Assembly: GCA_036362985.1 (NCBI GenBank)
Contig: JAYGXS010000001.1
Coordinates: 77,372,947-77,436,946 of the forward strand
Origin: Ligula intestinalis
Lineage: Eukaryota; Platyhelminthes; Cestoda; Diphyllobothriidea; Diphyllobothriidae
Length of the DNA: 64,000 nt
Direction: 5' to 3'
In this document: one piece after another, positions 1-11,497 of the stretch
Position numbering within the stretch: the first letter of the stretch is position 1
Layout of the letters: each line of letters starts with the position of its first letter
The notes under the pieces: model-generated
The model's input: only the letters and a program-made list of their open reading frames with translations
What the model was told of the DNA's origin: nothing
Databases searched by the model: none
Position numbers and translations under genes: made by a program

Positions 1-745
1 AAAATATTTTCTGTTTCTGGGTCTGGTATGTGTTATACAGATAGATGTCAGTTAGCAAACATTAAATTTATTTGGGTAAGAAGACTCGAAGCTGGTATAT
101 GCTTTCTGTTTCGCGTTAACAATAGTCCTAATCTCCCAACAAATTAACGCTCTCCTGCCGGTAGACCAACTTTATGCCACTTGTAACTCTTCCATGATAA
201 TTTTACAACCCCGTAGCTCTACATCTAACCGTTCTCACTATTTTACCTCCAAATATGCCTTTATCTGGAACAATCTCCCACTCGAAATTAGGTTGTCTAC
301 TACATTACCGATTTTCAAAAGCAAGTTGCGAAAGCATTTAAATTTGGAGGAAACAAAGTCGTTACTGTCTGCTTCCTTTCAAAACACGCAAGTTTTAGAT
401 TTTGAAAAGGGTCCTCCTGGCATTCGAAGCAGAGTCAAGCATCACTTCCAAGAACTGCGAACTCTTCTCCATGTTAGCGACCTTCGCTGTGGTCTTCGAG
501 GTCGCTATTGATGGGTATCGCCAACTTTTTGATGGGCTCTGGAGTCAGGTGAGTCGCATCTCAGTGATGTTGCTTTGGCGTCTACTGTCTTCTCCTGTTG
601 TCCCAGATGACCCTTTCTTAACTCAATGATATATTATTATTTCCCATGACCATAAACGTCCCAAACCCTCAACATCAGGTCCCAATCTAACCACATAAAA
701 CCCTATTACCTATTAAGGCAGTTATTTCTCCTATAGTTTTTTTGA

Positions 746-779
746 AAATCGGTGGCCCGCTGAACTCATCCACCGATTT
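746..779 (+). other. Hairpin in the family A 3' UTR
   Basis: A perfect 10-bp stem, AAATCGGTGG pairing with CCACCGATTT, closes a 14-nt loop. It lies about 100 bp upstream of the terminal hairpin. The family A copy at 5424-5453 (minus) has a hairpin at nearly the same distance from its end, with a different stem sequence but a similar TGAAYT loop. Confidence 0.55.
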
Positions 780-882
780 AGGAGTTTTTTTTACTGCCGA
801 TGAAAATTATTTTATAAGAGTTCACTGTTAATAATTTTGATTTTTATTTTTATTTTCAAGATAGCACTAAGTTTGTAACGAC

Positions 883-899
883 AGGGCCCCTTTGGCCTT
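883..899 (+). other. Terminal 3' hairpin of a family A non-LTR copy
   Basis: AGGGCC and GGCCTT flank a short loop and are followed by AAATATA and an (ATT)n-like tail. The same structure closes three other copies, at 5312-5326, 18993-19007 and 20584-20598. It is a plausible RT-recognition hairpin, by analogy with the 3' stem-loops known for some LINEs such as eel UnaL2. Confidence 0.6.
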
Positions 900-922
900 A
901 AATATACAAATTATTATTATTA

Positions 923-3321
923 ACATTCCGTGCCAGATGAAAGTCGAGTTCGAGGTCCAGTAGCTTAAACCTGAAAATATTTTGTGTAGTTAGAACCCCT
1001 TGGGGTCTAGCTACTTCCTTCAACTGATTGAGGTGCGGCTCTTCAGTTGCACTCAAAATGTTCGGTGATCTGTATACCGCCAGAAATCTGGGTTTTAGCG
1101 AATAAAACTCGTGTTGTCTCGTTCGAGTATGGAGACCGCTGTTCTTGTATATGCAAAAACCCCATCGCCTTGACAATTTTGATGGTCTTTGTGAAAAAGT
1201 TAGTATCCATGGATCGAACTCTCGGTATCCGCGAATTCTGTTTTGAGCCACGTTTCCATTAAGGCAGCAACATCAGGTTTTCCGTCTGAAACTAATGCTT
1301 TAAATTTATCGACCTTTGAAAAATATTTTGGGCGTTTGTTTGCAAAAATTTAAATTTGGACTGATCTACTCCCTTATCCAGGCATCTGCTCGTAACGTGG
1401 GATTCGATGCAAGATCTTATTGATGCTGATCAATATGTCTCGGTTTCCATTATGTCTACACTCTTAAGGCTATCGGGTTGCCCTATAGAAATGACTTCCT
1501 GACATTGATGATTTCCCCTTTCAGTATTCAGAGATTACTCTCGCCATGTTTGGATCTTCTGAGATATTCAGCTTTGAGCAATTTTCAGGGGATAATACAA
1601 AGGCAGTTCACAACAGCCAAGATATTTGATGATCGAATTGTGAATGATATTTTCCATCCCCTTCACTGTAATCCAATTCCTGGAAAATCTTTCCGTTTCA
1701 TGCGCCGAGGCTTCCATTATAGGCACTTCAGCTTTCCGTATTGTCATTTTTGGTGTGGTAGCTTAAATTTCAAGTGACAGAAAGGCTGAAACTGAGACAG
1801 TATCTTTCTCCGTAGTAGATGTTCACTTTGATGTAAACAAATGTACCCTTGCATCGTTTATTAACTGACGTTCCATTATCACAAATAAAACCATTTTGCT
1901 TTAAATTTTGAATGATACTTCTAAAATAAAGCGCATTATTCATACTGTCGCATATTCTGTTTCGGTGCTTTTATTTTTCCGATGGAGATAAGGAGTGTGA
2001 AAATATCCAACAAGAAAATGTTTTACTCATCTGACCTTGTAATAATCTTCAGGGTCGCATTTTTAGCCACAGCAGCCTTGTGTTCTGGCAAGGAGTCCAG
2101 GGAAAGAGAATGTTTGTCAGCTGTCAGTGGCAGAATCAAGTGTGGACCCACGCCACCGTTTCTTGCATGAGAAATGTGCAAAGTGATGGTGCAACATTCA
2201 ACCCTAAAGGAGAGCAAAGGCCGCAGGTTTAGCAATTTCAGAAACCATGACGACCGAGCAAACCCTCAGCAATAATGGTATATGCGCTGACGCTGACATT
2301 CAATTTTCCATGCATAATGCTTTTTCTGCCTCTACTGGTGTGACTAGCCAAACGTAGTGATTAGGACGGTGCTCATTCTCCGTTTGGTAAAAGCTGATTA
2401 GCTGAAGGTGTTTAAACTCATAACGCTTACTCGTTTTTTCCAGTGAATCCTTACGCACTGGGATATAAGATAGTCATTTATATTCTAGGCAAGATAGAGA
2501 ATGTGACCTACATCGCTTTTAGGCTCTTGTAATCCATCAATGTTTTTTCGTACATTCGCTTGAGAATAAAGCGTAACCCTGACCAGCTTTTTCCGTTGTC
2601 CTTGCCAGAGAACCGTTGAGTTTTAAATGGTTAACTGTGCATCTGTTCGCCAATAACAGAAGATGTCACCACTTTTGGTCATTTCCTCATTAGTCATCTG
2701 GAAGGCAACTAATATCTTAGGCTGTTTTGGAACATAGGGATTGTGGCGGAGGAAGGAGCATTTGTTTGTGCTCTAACAGTAAACTTTAAGTCCATGAGGC
2801 AAGATCAGCTTGCCGATGGCGTGTTCTACAAGCAACATTTTAGAATAATTTTGCAGGCACCCTGTTTGTGAGAGAGTTAACTGCTGCGATTTTTATCACG
2901 CATATTGGTCTGATATTTGTCAATCATTCGTCGTTGCCTTTTGCGTTTTCGCCTTCCTCAGCAAATTTTCGCTGCTTTAAAAAGTCTGATGACATGCACT
3001 AGTGAAGCCAATTTCAAGCCTTTACTTTTTAATATTCGACCGCCACGGTGGCTACCATATTTAAGTGTTCAACTTTGCTTAAATTACTTGGGAAAAGTCG
3101 CTTGTGTAGGCCCACGTCGGTTTTATAAACCGCAGTTTTTTGTCTTACGGGAATGGTGGGAAATGGGGGTTTATAGGTGGAGAAAAACGATGGATAGCGA
3201 TAAATACGTGGGGAAATATGCTACAAGAAGTCGGTAAAATAATCAAATGTGTTAATTGCGGGCATTATATAGCACCGGCATTGAGCACGTAAAACAAAAA
3301 TGACATTTTAGCGGGATGCCC
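923..3321. other. No recognisable gene or repeat
   Basis: Only short open frames (up to about 117 codons) occur. They overlap on both strands and carry no motif I recognise. I see no tRNA, no convincing exon series and no repeat shared with the rest of the window. It may be old, decayed repeat sequence. Confidence 0.5.
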
Positions 3322-3623
3322 TGTAGCGGCGGGCATTCGAATCCGGAGTGACTCTGGAAAGGGGCTGTTTTGAGGTGGTTGATCAAAGTGCGTATTTTTG
3401 TTCCTCTTCAGCCGAGAAAGCCGCGGGGTCAACATAGGAAATGAAGATTGCGCCAAAGAAGCTTGCAGATTGAATTATCCCCTCCCACCGACCCATTTAT
3501 TTTCTTCCACTCCTCGTTGACGTTTGCTACTTTTGTTCTACACCTGTTTCCTACTTGTTTACCCTTTTCTCGTTCTCCTTGTAATAAACTTTGGTTCCCT
3601 CCTGCACTTCTGTCGTCTTACGT
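3322..3623 (+). repeat. 5' LTR of the Ty3/gypsy element (3' boundary uncertain)
   Basis: It begins TGTAGCGGCGGGCATTCG and matches the copy starting at 19239 almost base for base. An AATAAA poly(A) signal lies at 3583-3588. Both copies remain similar past the LTR into gag, so the LTR 3' edge cannot be fixed from the repeat alone. I use the gag ATG as an outer limit. No convincing primer-binding site was found. Confidence 0.75.
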
Positions 3624-4560
3624 ATGTCTGGAGTCGAAGTGGAGAAAATGGCTGAACCAGCTGATGAGCTTACCCCCAGTGAACTTACAGCTAACAATCA
3701 AAGATCTGGTTTGGGACCACAAGAATTCCATTTTGTTGAGAGTCACAAGCAGGAATCCGGCAAGACTGCTACAGTGGTGGCAGTGCACCGATCCGTCCCA
3801 CAGCCCGCTTCGCACTCCTCTTCTAGTACCCCGGTGAATATCCCTTCTTTCGACGGATGTAAACCTTTTATGGTTTGGCTGTGGCTTGCCAAGTTCTACC
3901 TAAAGCGGACAGACGAAGCAGACAAATCATGTTTCCTCCATCTAGGCTTTTTCCACCGATTACTTGGCCAAAGCACTTGAGGAAGGCCTCTCAGATGACA
4001 CCTCATTCAAGTTCATGTGTTACCGCTTATCAAACCTGTTCTGCGACATTCATACCTTACGTGATGCTTTACAACAGCTCAATTCCCGGAAACTACTGCC
4101 GGACGAATCCATCACCAGCCTAGTTAACGACATAAAACATATTACGACGGTGGCCTTCCCCACACTCGATGAAGACAATACAGATGCCCTCGTTTTACAT
4201 TTGCTCACAGAGGCACTCCCTGACCACGACTTACCACGTGAACTGGTGCTGCAGCCTACGGCTACCGTACATGACGCCATAAACCTCACATAGCGCCATA
4301 TACGCTTCGAACGCAGCCTCCCGGCTCAGTCCGCTGACCCAACCCCTACGCCTTGGCGCAGCACAGCCCCTTCCTCCGACCATCGCCCACTTTTTACCGG
4401 TAGCCGACCTTCTGGTCACCGGCCCTTCTCCAACGCCAACCGTTTTTCGGGCCCCCGGCGGCTCATACGTTACCAAAATAGCTTCCTTCCTCGGGAATCC
4501 TGCTACCCACCCCACGACAACCAACATTCCTGCGCCTGCGATCGCGCGTCAGGTACGCTG
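3624..4560 (+). pseudogene. gag: gag remnant of the Ty3/gypsy element
   Basis: Gag would form the cytoplasmic particle that packages element RNA. The start is the ATG at 3624; the same start (MSG.E.EK) recurs at 19541. The frame runs to about 3950, shifts near 3955, and continues as AKALEEGLSDD through an alpha-helical region to a stop at 4291-4293. Beyond that a Pro/Ser-rich tail is readable, followed by a Cys/His-containing stretch around 4490-4545 that may be a damaged zinc knuckle. At least one frameshift and one stop break the gene. Domain assignment is by position and general gag character, as gag proteins are poorly conserved. Confidence 0.7.
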
Positions 4561-4989
4561 CCCGTGACTTCAATAACTGTATTTCCTAAGAAAGTTTGCC
4601 CATTTTATGCTACCATCACGATTAACAATCACCGAGTACGGGCACTTATAGACACGGGCACCATTTAGTAGCGTCATTTCGCCGCGACCAGTCAAATTCC
4701 ATTCGCCCTTTCACACGTCATAGGTCAGCTGACGGCTCAGCAAGGAGATGTCTCGTTTCATTGTCTGTCGATGTTATTTTGCCTCACGCTACCGACGCAC
4801 ATACATTTTTAATTTTACCACATTCTACATGGGACATGGTTTTAGGGGTCGACTTCCTAGCGAATCACGGGGTCGCACCGGTCAATTCACCCGCCTCACA
4901 GAGAAAGCCCGACAGAATTAAGATTTTGACAACGAAGCTATCTGCGCAGCTATCGAGGAGTTTTTTAAAATTCCACCTACCTGTATTGA
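4561..4989 (+). pseudogene. pol: Aspartic protease remnant of the Ty3/gypsy pol
   Basis: The retroelement protease cuts the Gag-Pol polyprotein. The active-site signature reads ALIDTGT at about 4639-4660, but stop codons follow it directly. The second hallmark, ILG.DFLA-like, reads VLGVDFLANHG at about 4842-4874 in another frame. The two halves are therefore separated by stops and a frameshift. It lies between gag and the RT fingers, as expected for Ty3/gypsy. Confidence 0.7.
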
Positions 4990-5284
4990 CGACATTTTAC
5001 CACAATCGTCCTTTGATGACCCAAACCACACCACGTTGCGCCATTTGCTTTTGAATTTTCAATGCATTTTCGCTTGGGACGATTTATCCCTCGGTCGTAC
5101 GAATGTCATTCATCATACCATTGATACCGGCAATGTCAAACCCGCATGGCAGCCCCCCTCCCGTCGGATCCTCGCTCCTTATAAGGATGAGGTCTGCCAG
5201 ATTTTGAATATTACGCTTAAAGATAAAGCCATTCGACCCTCTCCTTCTCCTTGGACATCCCATGTTAACTTGGTACCTAAAAAA
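4990..5284 (+). pseudogene. pol: RT fingers region of the Ty3/gypsy pol, cut by an insertion
   Basis: The frame from 5036 carries the N-terminal RT region: the conserved HTIDTG, then P.RR.LAPYKDEV and PSPSPWTSHVNLVPKK. The reading breaks off exactly after VPKK at 5284, where a minus-strand non-LTR element begins. The expected continuation (LRFCIDF.RLN) resumes at about 10321. Confidence 0.85.
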
Positions 5285-5311
5285 TAAATAAATGAATAAA
5301 TTTTATATCTT

Positions 5312-5326
5312 AGGCCCGGAGGGCCT
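5312..5326 (-). other. Terminal 3' hairpin of the inserted family A element
   Basis: A perfect 6-bp stem, AGGCCC with GGGCCT, has a 3-nt loop. On the minus strand it is followed by AAGATATAAA and a TTTA-like tail. It is equivalent to the hairpins at 883-899, 18993-19007 and 20584-20598. Confidence 0.65.
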
Positions 5327-6087
5327 CGTCATTGCAAACTTAGTGCTGTGGAGAAATAAATACAAAGTTGATAAATGCTGCTCTCCATGAAACAACCACA
5401 TAGACAGCGAGAGCGTTTAGTAGTGTTGGTAGATTAATTCATATTCACCAACATATCGTCGTTTTAAAATAGAAGTCATTGCATGGTGAACTAAGAGGGA
5501 GCAATGAGAAAAAACTCCTACCATTTAAGCTGGGGCGGAGTTCAGCGAACCCCCGCTTAAAAAAACAAAACGTAGGAGAAAAAAACTGCTTCAACAAAAT
5601 TAAGGGGTTTGGTTGAGAGGATTGATTGTAGTGCAAATGAGACAGGACTGTTGATGAGAACGAATGAGGGTTGGAAACGCTTCTTGTAATTGGAGAAATC
5701 ATATAACAGCAGAGGCAGTCGTTCACCATTGTTACACCGCCCGACTGGCTTCATGATCAACCATCAGGGAGGTGAGACCGGAGGAGGCCATCGCGGACAA
5801 CAGGGTCGACAAGAGAGTGAACGGCAGAGGTCACCTGATCATCAACGAAACGCCGGAGATGTGACCTTGTAGACTGCGGAGTGTAGCGACGAGCTGGCGA
5901 AAATAGCAGAACCGCCACGAGCATGACTTAGGACCATGAAGCCTATCGTCAGGGTTGTAAAACGGAGAATGGAGAAAATGGCAATGATGACTGGACAGAG
6001 AAGTGGACGAAATATCGTTGCAAATATCACTCAAAGGAGGAAGAAATAGACACGTTTGGAAAAAAATTTGATCTTAACATAACCACC

Positions 6088-7560
6088 TCAGATACCAGGG
6101 GGACCCTTTTCAAAGTCCAAAAGTTGTGTGTTTGGGAAGGAGACGGATAACAAGGACTTTATACCTTCCGAAGTTAAGTGTTTACGTAATTTGACTTTAA
6201 AAACTGCTAAGTTCGACGACAGCCTAATTTCGAGGTGAATATTATTCCAGAGAAAGGCATATTTGGAGGCAAAGAAGTGAGAATGGTTCGAAGTGTAGTG
6301 TAGAAATGTCATGTTTGCTAACTGACATCTCTCCGTATAAGAAAGCGTGGATCGAGGAAAAGCGAATGTTTTGCGAGTAAATACCCTCTGTACATTATCA
6401 ATCTTACCGCGGTCCGAAGCATTCATTAGACCAAAGAGGGGACAGCAGTATTCTAGGATTGGCAGAACATACATGCGATAAAGTTTTAACTTTATTTCCA
6501 GCAGGAAGAAATTGTGTGATATAAAACCACATATCTGTGCAGCCTTTGCAGATATTCGATCCGCATGAGGCAACAATGCTAGTTTATTTCTGCAGCTTAG
6601 ACCTAAGTCTTTTATAGTGGATCGTTCTAAAAGTGGAGTATTTTCAAAGACTAGGGGACGAGGAAGCTTGGCGGGACCAAAACACATAAAACTACACTTG
6701 GATGGAGAGAATTCCATCTGCCAGGTAGCACTCCAACGTGAGAGTGTAAGAAGGTCCGCATTTATTTTATCAACGCATATACTTGCCGTGTCCTTAGAAA
6801 ACGAATATATGCATTTGAGGTCGTCTGCATAAATGAGATTGTGTGAATTTTTTAGAACAGTCGAAATTTCGTTTATGTATAGAATGAAGAGTAAAGGACC
6901 CAAGACAGTGCCTTGAAAAACGCCACTCGTGATCAGCTGAGAGGTGGAGTAACTGTTACCTACTAGGACCTTCTGGCTGCGGTTAGACAAGTAGGAACCG
7001 ATGAAGTCGAGGAGAGGGGCACGGATGCCAATGGCTTCCAATTTTACTAGAAGCCGTCTGTGCGGTACCTTGTCGAAGGCTTTGCTCAGGTCAGAGTAGA
7101 TAACAACCACGGATTGCTGCTCGTTACGGAGGGAAGTGACGTGGTTAAGAAAAGCTAAATGACACGTCTCGCATGAGAATCGAGAATTTGATTAAAAATT
7201 ATCTTCGCAAGAAGTTTAGCTAGGGCCGGGGTTTTATGAACACCGCGGTAGTTATTTACGTCCGAACGAGATCCTGATTTAAAGACTGGAAGAATAATTG
7301 ATGTCTGCCAAGTGTCAGGAAAGTAACCATTTAGGAGATAGACTTAAAATATATGGCTAAGTAATTTTGGAAAGGTTGACACTCGTTTGATAACTGAATT
7401 GGGGATACCATCAGTTCCGGAAGAGTGTGAGTTTTTTAGAAAAATTATCTGCTTACGAATTAATTCTATGGAGAAATCAATGTTTCCGAGAGTATTGTCT
7501 GATTATGGTTGAAACGACGGGACCGATTCGGATTCTGTCGTAAAATGCTTCGCGAAGAAA
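6088..7560 (-). pseudogene. Reverse transcriptase domain of family A ORF2
   Basis: The RT copies element RNA at the nicked target site. The open part (340 codons, 7110-6088) starts inside motif A (VIYSDLSKAFDKVPH) and holds motif B (GVFQGTVLGPLLFILYIN) and the catalytic YADD (NLIYADDLKC). It ends with the family's C-terminal LDFEKGPPGI. Upstream, 7560-7130 still reads the earlier RT motifs (SSGTDGIPNSVIK, LPVFKSGSR) but with stops and frameshifts. Near 6300 a segment present in other copies (LEAGICFLFR) is missing. Catalytic residues are present, but the protein is broken and N-terminally disrupted. Confidence 0.85.
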
Positions 7561-7664
7561 GCATTCAATAATTCAGCCTTATCAGACTCATCTAGTACAA
7601 ATGTTTTGTTTTCATTTAGCAATGGGGGCATTTCAATTCCTCGTTTTGCGGAGGCCCTACGCCT

Positions 7665-8240
7665 GTTGGGAAACTAACCAGTTGAGACCAGTTAGAAAAA
7701 TTAATGGTATCTAGGAAAGGCTGAAATCTAGGTGGACAATAGTTTGAAAGCCAGTCGATTTCAGGAAAATTAAAATCTCCAGCAATAATTTTGACTTCAA
7801 AAGTGGATTCTGAAATAAACTTGAATATTTTACACAAATTTGCATCTTCTTCAGATGAAGAGTTAGGAGGATTATATACACATCCGCTAATCGCCTTTTG
7901 CCAGGGCGACAGGATAATAGAGGCGAAACAGTAATTTCCAGAGAAGGACGTGCTATTTAGATAAAACGGAAAGTGCCTAAATGACGTTCTAATATAGAGA
8001 AAACAACCACCACCGCGCTTATTAATGCGATCGTGACGATAGAAATCATAATCGTCTATGATAAGGGAGGAGTCAGAAATGATTGGATGGGTCCAAGATT
8101 CGGTTATGCATATAACATCAGGCATCATCTCGAAAGCGATAGCTCGAAGTTGAGCCATTTTATTGATAACGGACCTGGCATTAAGCACTATGACATCTAG
8201 CGTGTTTCGAGTGACAGGACTATGGCTATCGTTATTCATA
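7665..8240 (-). pseudogene. Apurinic-type endonuclease (EEP) domain of family A ORF2
   Basis: The endonuclease nicks target DNA for target-primed reverse transcription. In order on the minus strand: VIVLNARSVINK, ITESWTHP, the RGGGCFLYIR stretch, CVYNPP and IAGDFNFPEIDW. These are the usual EEP signatures of CR1/Jockey elements. The domain ends prematurely: after SFPTG the sequence jumps near 7660 to the linker before RT (LLNENKTFVLDESDKAEL). The terminal SDH motif is therefore lost by deletion. Confidence 0.85.
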
Positions 8241-9100
8241 AAAAAAAATTGAGGGTGGGTAGACAAACTGTAGGCCGTTATTATTTGTGGAATAAGTACT
8301 GACGGGTATGGAGCTGTTAGCATACGGGTAGCTAACCATCGATGGCTGATAAGGTCTGAGATATCTAGGGGCCTCGCTTTCTGGCAGAGAAAAGTGAGGA
8401 GAGGGTAAACCAAAATAAGCTTCTGGGGCGTTTGGGAGTAATGGGGGGAGGTGAGAAGACATGTAGAAGTTAGCAGGTTTGGGTGGTAGAGGATGGGTAA
8501 AGGAACTGATAGGGGGAAACGGTGACATAAAATTAGTGTTAGGGCCGCTCGCGTAAGGATTAGTGGTCTTAATCAGTGAATGTCCTGTACGGCAACTCCG
8601 ATTGGATTTAAAACTATGCCAGTTAGGGTTACTGCCGTGCAAATTAAATTTTTCTTGGTTCGGGCCCGGCGTTTTCAATAACGCATTATACGGGGGAATA
8701 ATATGACTCCCACGGTCAAAAGAGGAGCTAGGTTGTGGTGGGGAAGCGCTCGGCCTAAACGATTTCGACGGTGTTGGCGACATTCTTAATTAACGTGTTA
8801 CCGCGTTAGAGGCGGCGGAATTTATCGATCGTTGGACAGAGAATGTATTTAGACTAGTATTAATCGTAGTGGATGACGGAGCGGCGGGCCTTGACGGTCC
8901 CGATATCAAGAGGGATGGGCTAACTGGTGCACTGATGTTTATGGACCTATGAATAGATATTCGGGAGGTAGGGATAGCAGGTGTACTGACGGTTATGGGA
9001 CTATGAATAGACACCTGGGAGGCAGGGATAACGGGTGCACTGATGTTAGTGGGTGTATGGCCAGGTATGCGGGGGGAGGATTAGCGAGTGCATTTACCCT
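8232..9100 (-). pseudogene. Pro/Ser-rich ORF1-ORF2 junction region of family A, with 54-bp repeats
   Basis: Two open stretches (9014-8790 and 8783-8232, minus) encode low-complexity Pro/Ser/Asn-rich protein with no known domain. Between about 8893 and 9100 there are some three and a half diverged copies of a 54-bp (18-codon) unit, with phases at 8947, 9001 and 9055. It lies between ORF1 and the endonuclease. The function is unknown; it may be a linker or RNA-binding tail of ORF1. Short frame breaks separate the pieces. Confidence 0.55.
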
Positions 9101-9225
9101 ATCGGGACTACGAACAGATTTAGGAATAGAAGCGGAGAAGTCATTGGTCTATTGGACTGGAGAGCCGTATTTCTTCGCTCCATTGGTGTACGGTCTCGAC
9201 AGAGGAAACTTTTAGTCATTTCTAA

Positions 9226-9732
9226 CTATCGGGAAATGTGACCTCGTTGAGCAAAGATTGAGTCCACCTCGATCGGTGAAAACAATTTAACTAGGATGGG
9301 CGGGTTTTTGCTACACGATTGGAGGCGTTTGGCTTCTGCAATTTTATAGTTGAAACCATCCGAACATAGAAAATCTTTTGCAATATCCAAAGGGCGACTG
9401 ATTATGGAGGAATTTTTTAGCATAAAGTTAAAGCTTCGCTTTTGTCTATCAAAAGCTTCCGTGGTTATAAGATGGACGAGGGAGTCTAACTTTTTACAAT
9501 CTGGCGACGGCACATCTGATAACTTGCCATCAAACAGATTGCCTAGTATTGATAAAACAGAACCAAACTTCATTATGAAGTCATTACAGTTCTGTAATAC
9601 AAATAAATCAATTTGCTTAGCCTTGACAATGAGCTGCATGTTGATATCAAGGCATTGACCAATAGGCGTGGTCAGGCACAGCTTGGGTCTGGGAGCAGAT
9701 ATCTTACGATGAGCTATAATTTTCGTTCTCAT
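9226..9732 (-). pseudogene. ORF1-like protein of family A
   Basis: This 168-codon open frame is the first coding region on the minus strand of the inserted element. Its C-terminal half reads IAEAKRLQSCS..PPILVKLFSPIEVD, which resembles the RNA-binding ORF1 segment of CR1-like elements (compare RPRPLKAIL in family B at about 13850). ORF1 proteins bind element RNA. No zinc knuckle is visible. The start ATG at 9732 follows a 5' UTR of about 580 bp. It is probably truncated relative to the original ORF1. Confidence 0.6.
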
Positions 9733-10320
9733 AATTTTGATAAAAATCGGTTTTAAATGTAGGATGATTTATAAAAATTCAGCCTTTATGATTTAACCGC
9801 AGCCGGTTGTTAAAATCTCTTAAAATTGCTTAACAAACTGTATTAGTTATTACGTTCAGAAAAAAAAAACAGTTGATATGATTTTCAGATTATGACTTAC
9901 GACAAATAATCAGAGGGAACTTAACAAATACTGTAGCTATTTTTTTAATAAGCACTTTAAATTTATTTGAAAAAGTGTATATAATATTGGGAAACGACTC
10001 AGCCTTTGAAGGTCTCAAGAATATTCTGATCTTGACGATTTCTTTTACTAGGCCGCGAATTTGCTGGTTTGAAGAGGTTGTGTTCGGTTTAAATAGGTTG
10101 CGTATCAGTAGAATTGGTTGGAAAACAAAATCTTCTTAAATTCCGACTTCAAAAGATCGTCCACGCAAGAAAAATAATTCCAGCGGTGTAGAAAAAAATT
10201 GTTTACGAACGGTTGCAGCCACAATATCCTAGATCGTAATTGATGGGGGATATCAATGTAGAATTGTCCTAGGAGGAGCGAGGGGAAATATCGACTGTGA
10301 TATTGTAGGGTCAGATCCAC

Positions 10321-10985
10321 AAGTTACGGTTCTGCATTGACTTTGGGCGCCTAAACGCTCTCACAACCCACGACTCCTTCCCACTGTCATACATTGAGTC
10401 TACACTCGATTCCTTAGCCGGGTCGATGTGGTTCTCCACCTTAGAACTTAAAGCTGGCTACTGGCAAGTGGAAGTCGAACCTACTCATCGTCAGAAGACG
10501 GCTTTTATCCTACGTCACAGACTGTTTGAGTTCGAGACCATGCCCTTCGGGCTTTTTAACGCGGTGGCCATGTTTCAACGTCTCATTCAGGCTGTTCTGG
10601 CCTACCTGTATCCCAGCCACTGTCTCATTTACTTGAATGACTCCATCGTATTCGGATGGTCCATCGAGCAGCATAATGCGAACCTGCGTGTCGTGTTGGC
10701 GGCCGTCCGCGAGGCTGACCTACGTTTGAATCCAAAAAAATGTCACTTCCTCAGCACCCAGGTTACTTTCTTAGGCCATTAAGTTACAGCTGCCGGCATC
10801 CGAGCCTCTGACGAGAAGATAGACGCCATACGCTGTTGGCCTACCCCGTCTAACCCCACCAAAGTACGAGCGTTTGTTGGCTTGGCTTCCTATTACCATC
10901 GGTACATACTTAACTTCAACGGCATAGCATGGCCTCTTTATCAACTGATGGAAAAAAACGAAGTTCATTTGGTCTCACGAATGTC
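10321..10985 (+). pseudogene. pol: RT palm and thumb of the Ty3/gypsy pol, catalytic residues replaced
   Basis: The gypsy RT resumes as KLRFCIDFGRLN, directly downstream of the family A insertion. The clean open part is 10426-10782. The first catalytic Asp is Glu (STLELKAGYWQVEV, usually LDL). The YLDD box reads YLND. Later motifs LRLNPKKCHF and VTFLGH are present. A stop follows FLGH, then the thumb and connection region (IRASDEKIDAIR, VRAFVGLASYYHRYI) continues until a frameshift near 10965. The replaced catalytic residues mean it could not polymerise even without the stops. Confidence 0.85.
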
Positions 10986-11038
10986 AGGACGCCTTCGATG
11001 AACTAAAATCTCACCTAATTAGCGCCCCTCTACTGGCA

Positions 11039-11497
11039 TTGCCTAATGTTGCAGCAGATGCCCCACCTTTCATCCTGCACACCAACGCCAGCGCTTACGC
11101 GATTGGTGCCGTTCTGTCACAAGCCAGTGAGGATGGTGTTGAGAGACCAATTTGTTTCGCCAGTAGAACGCTGTCTAAACTGGAGCGCAATTACTGCACG
11201 TACCGTCGTGAACTTCTAGCTGTGGTAACTTTCATCAAGCCGTTTCGGCCATACCTACTTGGCAAACCCTTCGAGGTCCGTTCCGACCACAAAGCGCTCC
11301 AGTGGCTGCATAATACGAAGGACGCAGAGGGCCAACTTGCTCGATGGCAGGAGATTTTGCAAGAGAACACCTTTAAACCTATTTTCTGCGCCGGTAAGCA
11401 ACACACCAACGCCAATGCCCTATCACGAATTCCGCCCACTGCCGACCCTCTTAACCCTCTCGTCTGCTCAAGAGTCCGTCAACGCAGTTTACGCTAG
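11039..11497 (+). pseudogene. pol: RNase H domain of the Ty3/gypsy pol
   Basis: RNase H removes template RNA during reverse transcription. The frame reads FILHTNASAYAIGAVLSQ, where the family usually has a TDAS-type motif, so the first catalytic Asp is lost. It continues through RPICFASRTLSKLERNY, the catalytic Glu region RRELLAVV and FEVRSDHKALQWL, which keeps SDH. A chromodomain-like tail is not seen. A frameshift near 10980 separates it from the RT. Confidence 0.85.

Larger units (their letters stand above)
1..922 (+). mobile_element. 3' fragment of a CR1/Jockey-like non-LTR retrotransposon (family A)
   Basis: This is the tail of a non-LTR element whose 5' part lies outside the window. 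The frame at about 200-430 encodes the C-terminal end of an ORF2 reverse-transcriptase protein. It shares the strings SKYAF(I/L)WNN, LEIRLS and LDFEKGPPGI with the minus-strand copy at 6088-7110, so both belong to one family. Around 40-110 a more degenerate stretch still reads RCQLAN and LEAGICFLFR. A 3' UTR of about 450 bp follows, with two hairpins, ending in AAATATA and a short ATT-rich tail at 900-922. CR1-clade elements typically end in short microsatellites. Frameshifts mean it codes for nothing complete. Confidence 0.8.
5285..10314 (-). mobile_element. Near full-length CR1/Jockey-like non-LTR retrotransposon (family A), inserted in gypsy RT
   Basis: On the minus strand this 5.0-kb copy reads 5' UTR (10314-9733), ORF1 (9732-9226), a Pro/Ser-rich region with 54-bp repeats (about 9100-8232), endonuclease (8240-7665), RT (7560-6088) and 3' UTR. 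It ends with the terminal hairpin and an A/T-rich tail at 5285-5311. It sits inside the gypsy RT, between VPKK and LRFCIDF. It has an internal deletion between endonuclease and RT near 7660, another near 6300, and several frameshifts, so it is inactive. Clade assignment rests on endonuclease and RT motifs. Confidence 0.85.

Noticed and set aside
3340..3353. GGCATTCGAATCCGG as a tRNA B box
   Set aside because: It lies in the LTR, recurs in the second LTR, and has no A box or cloverleaf around it.
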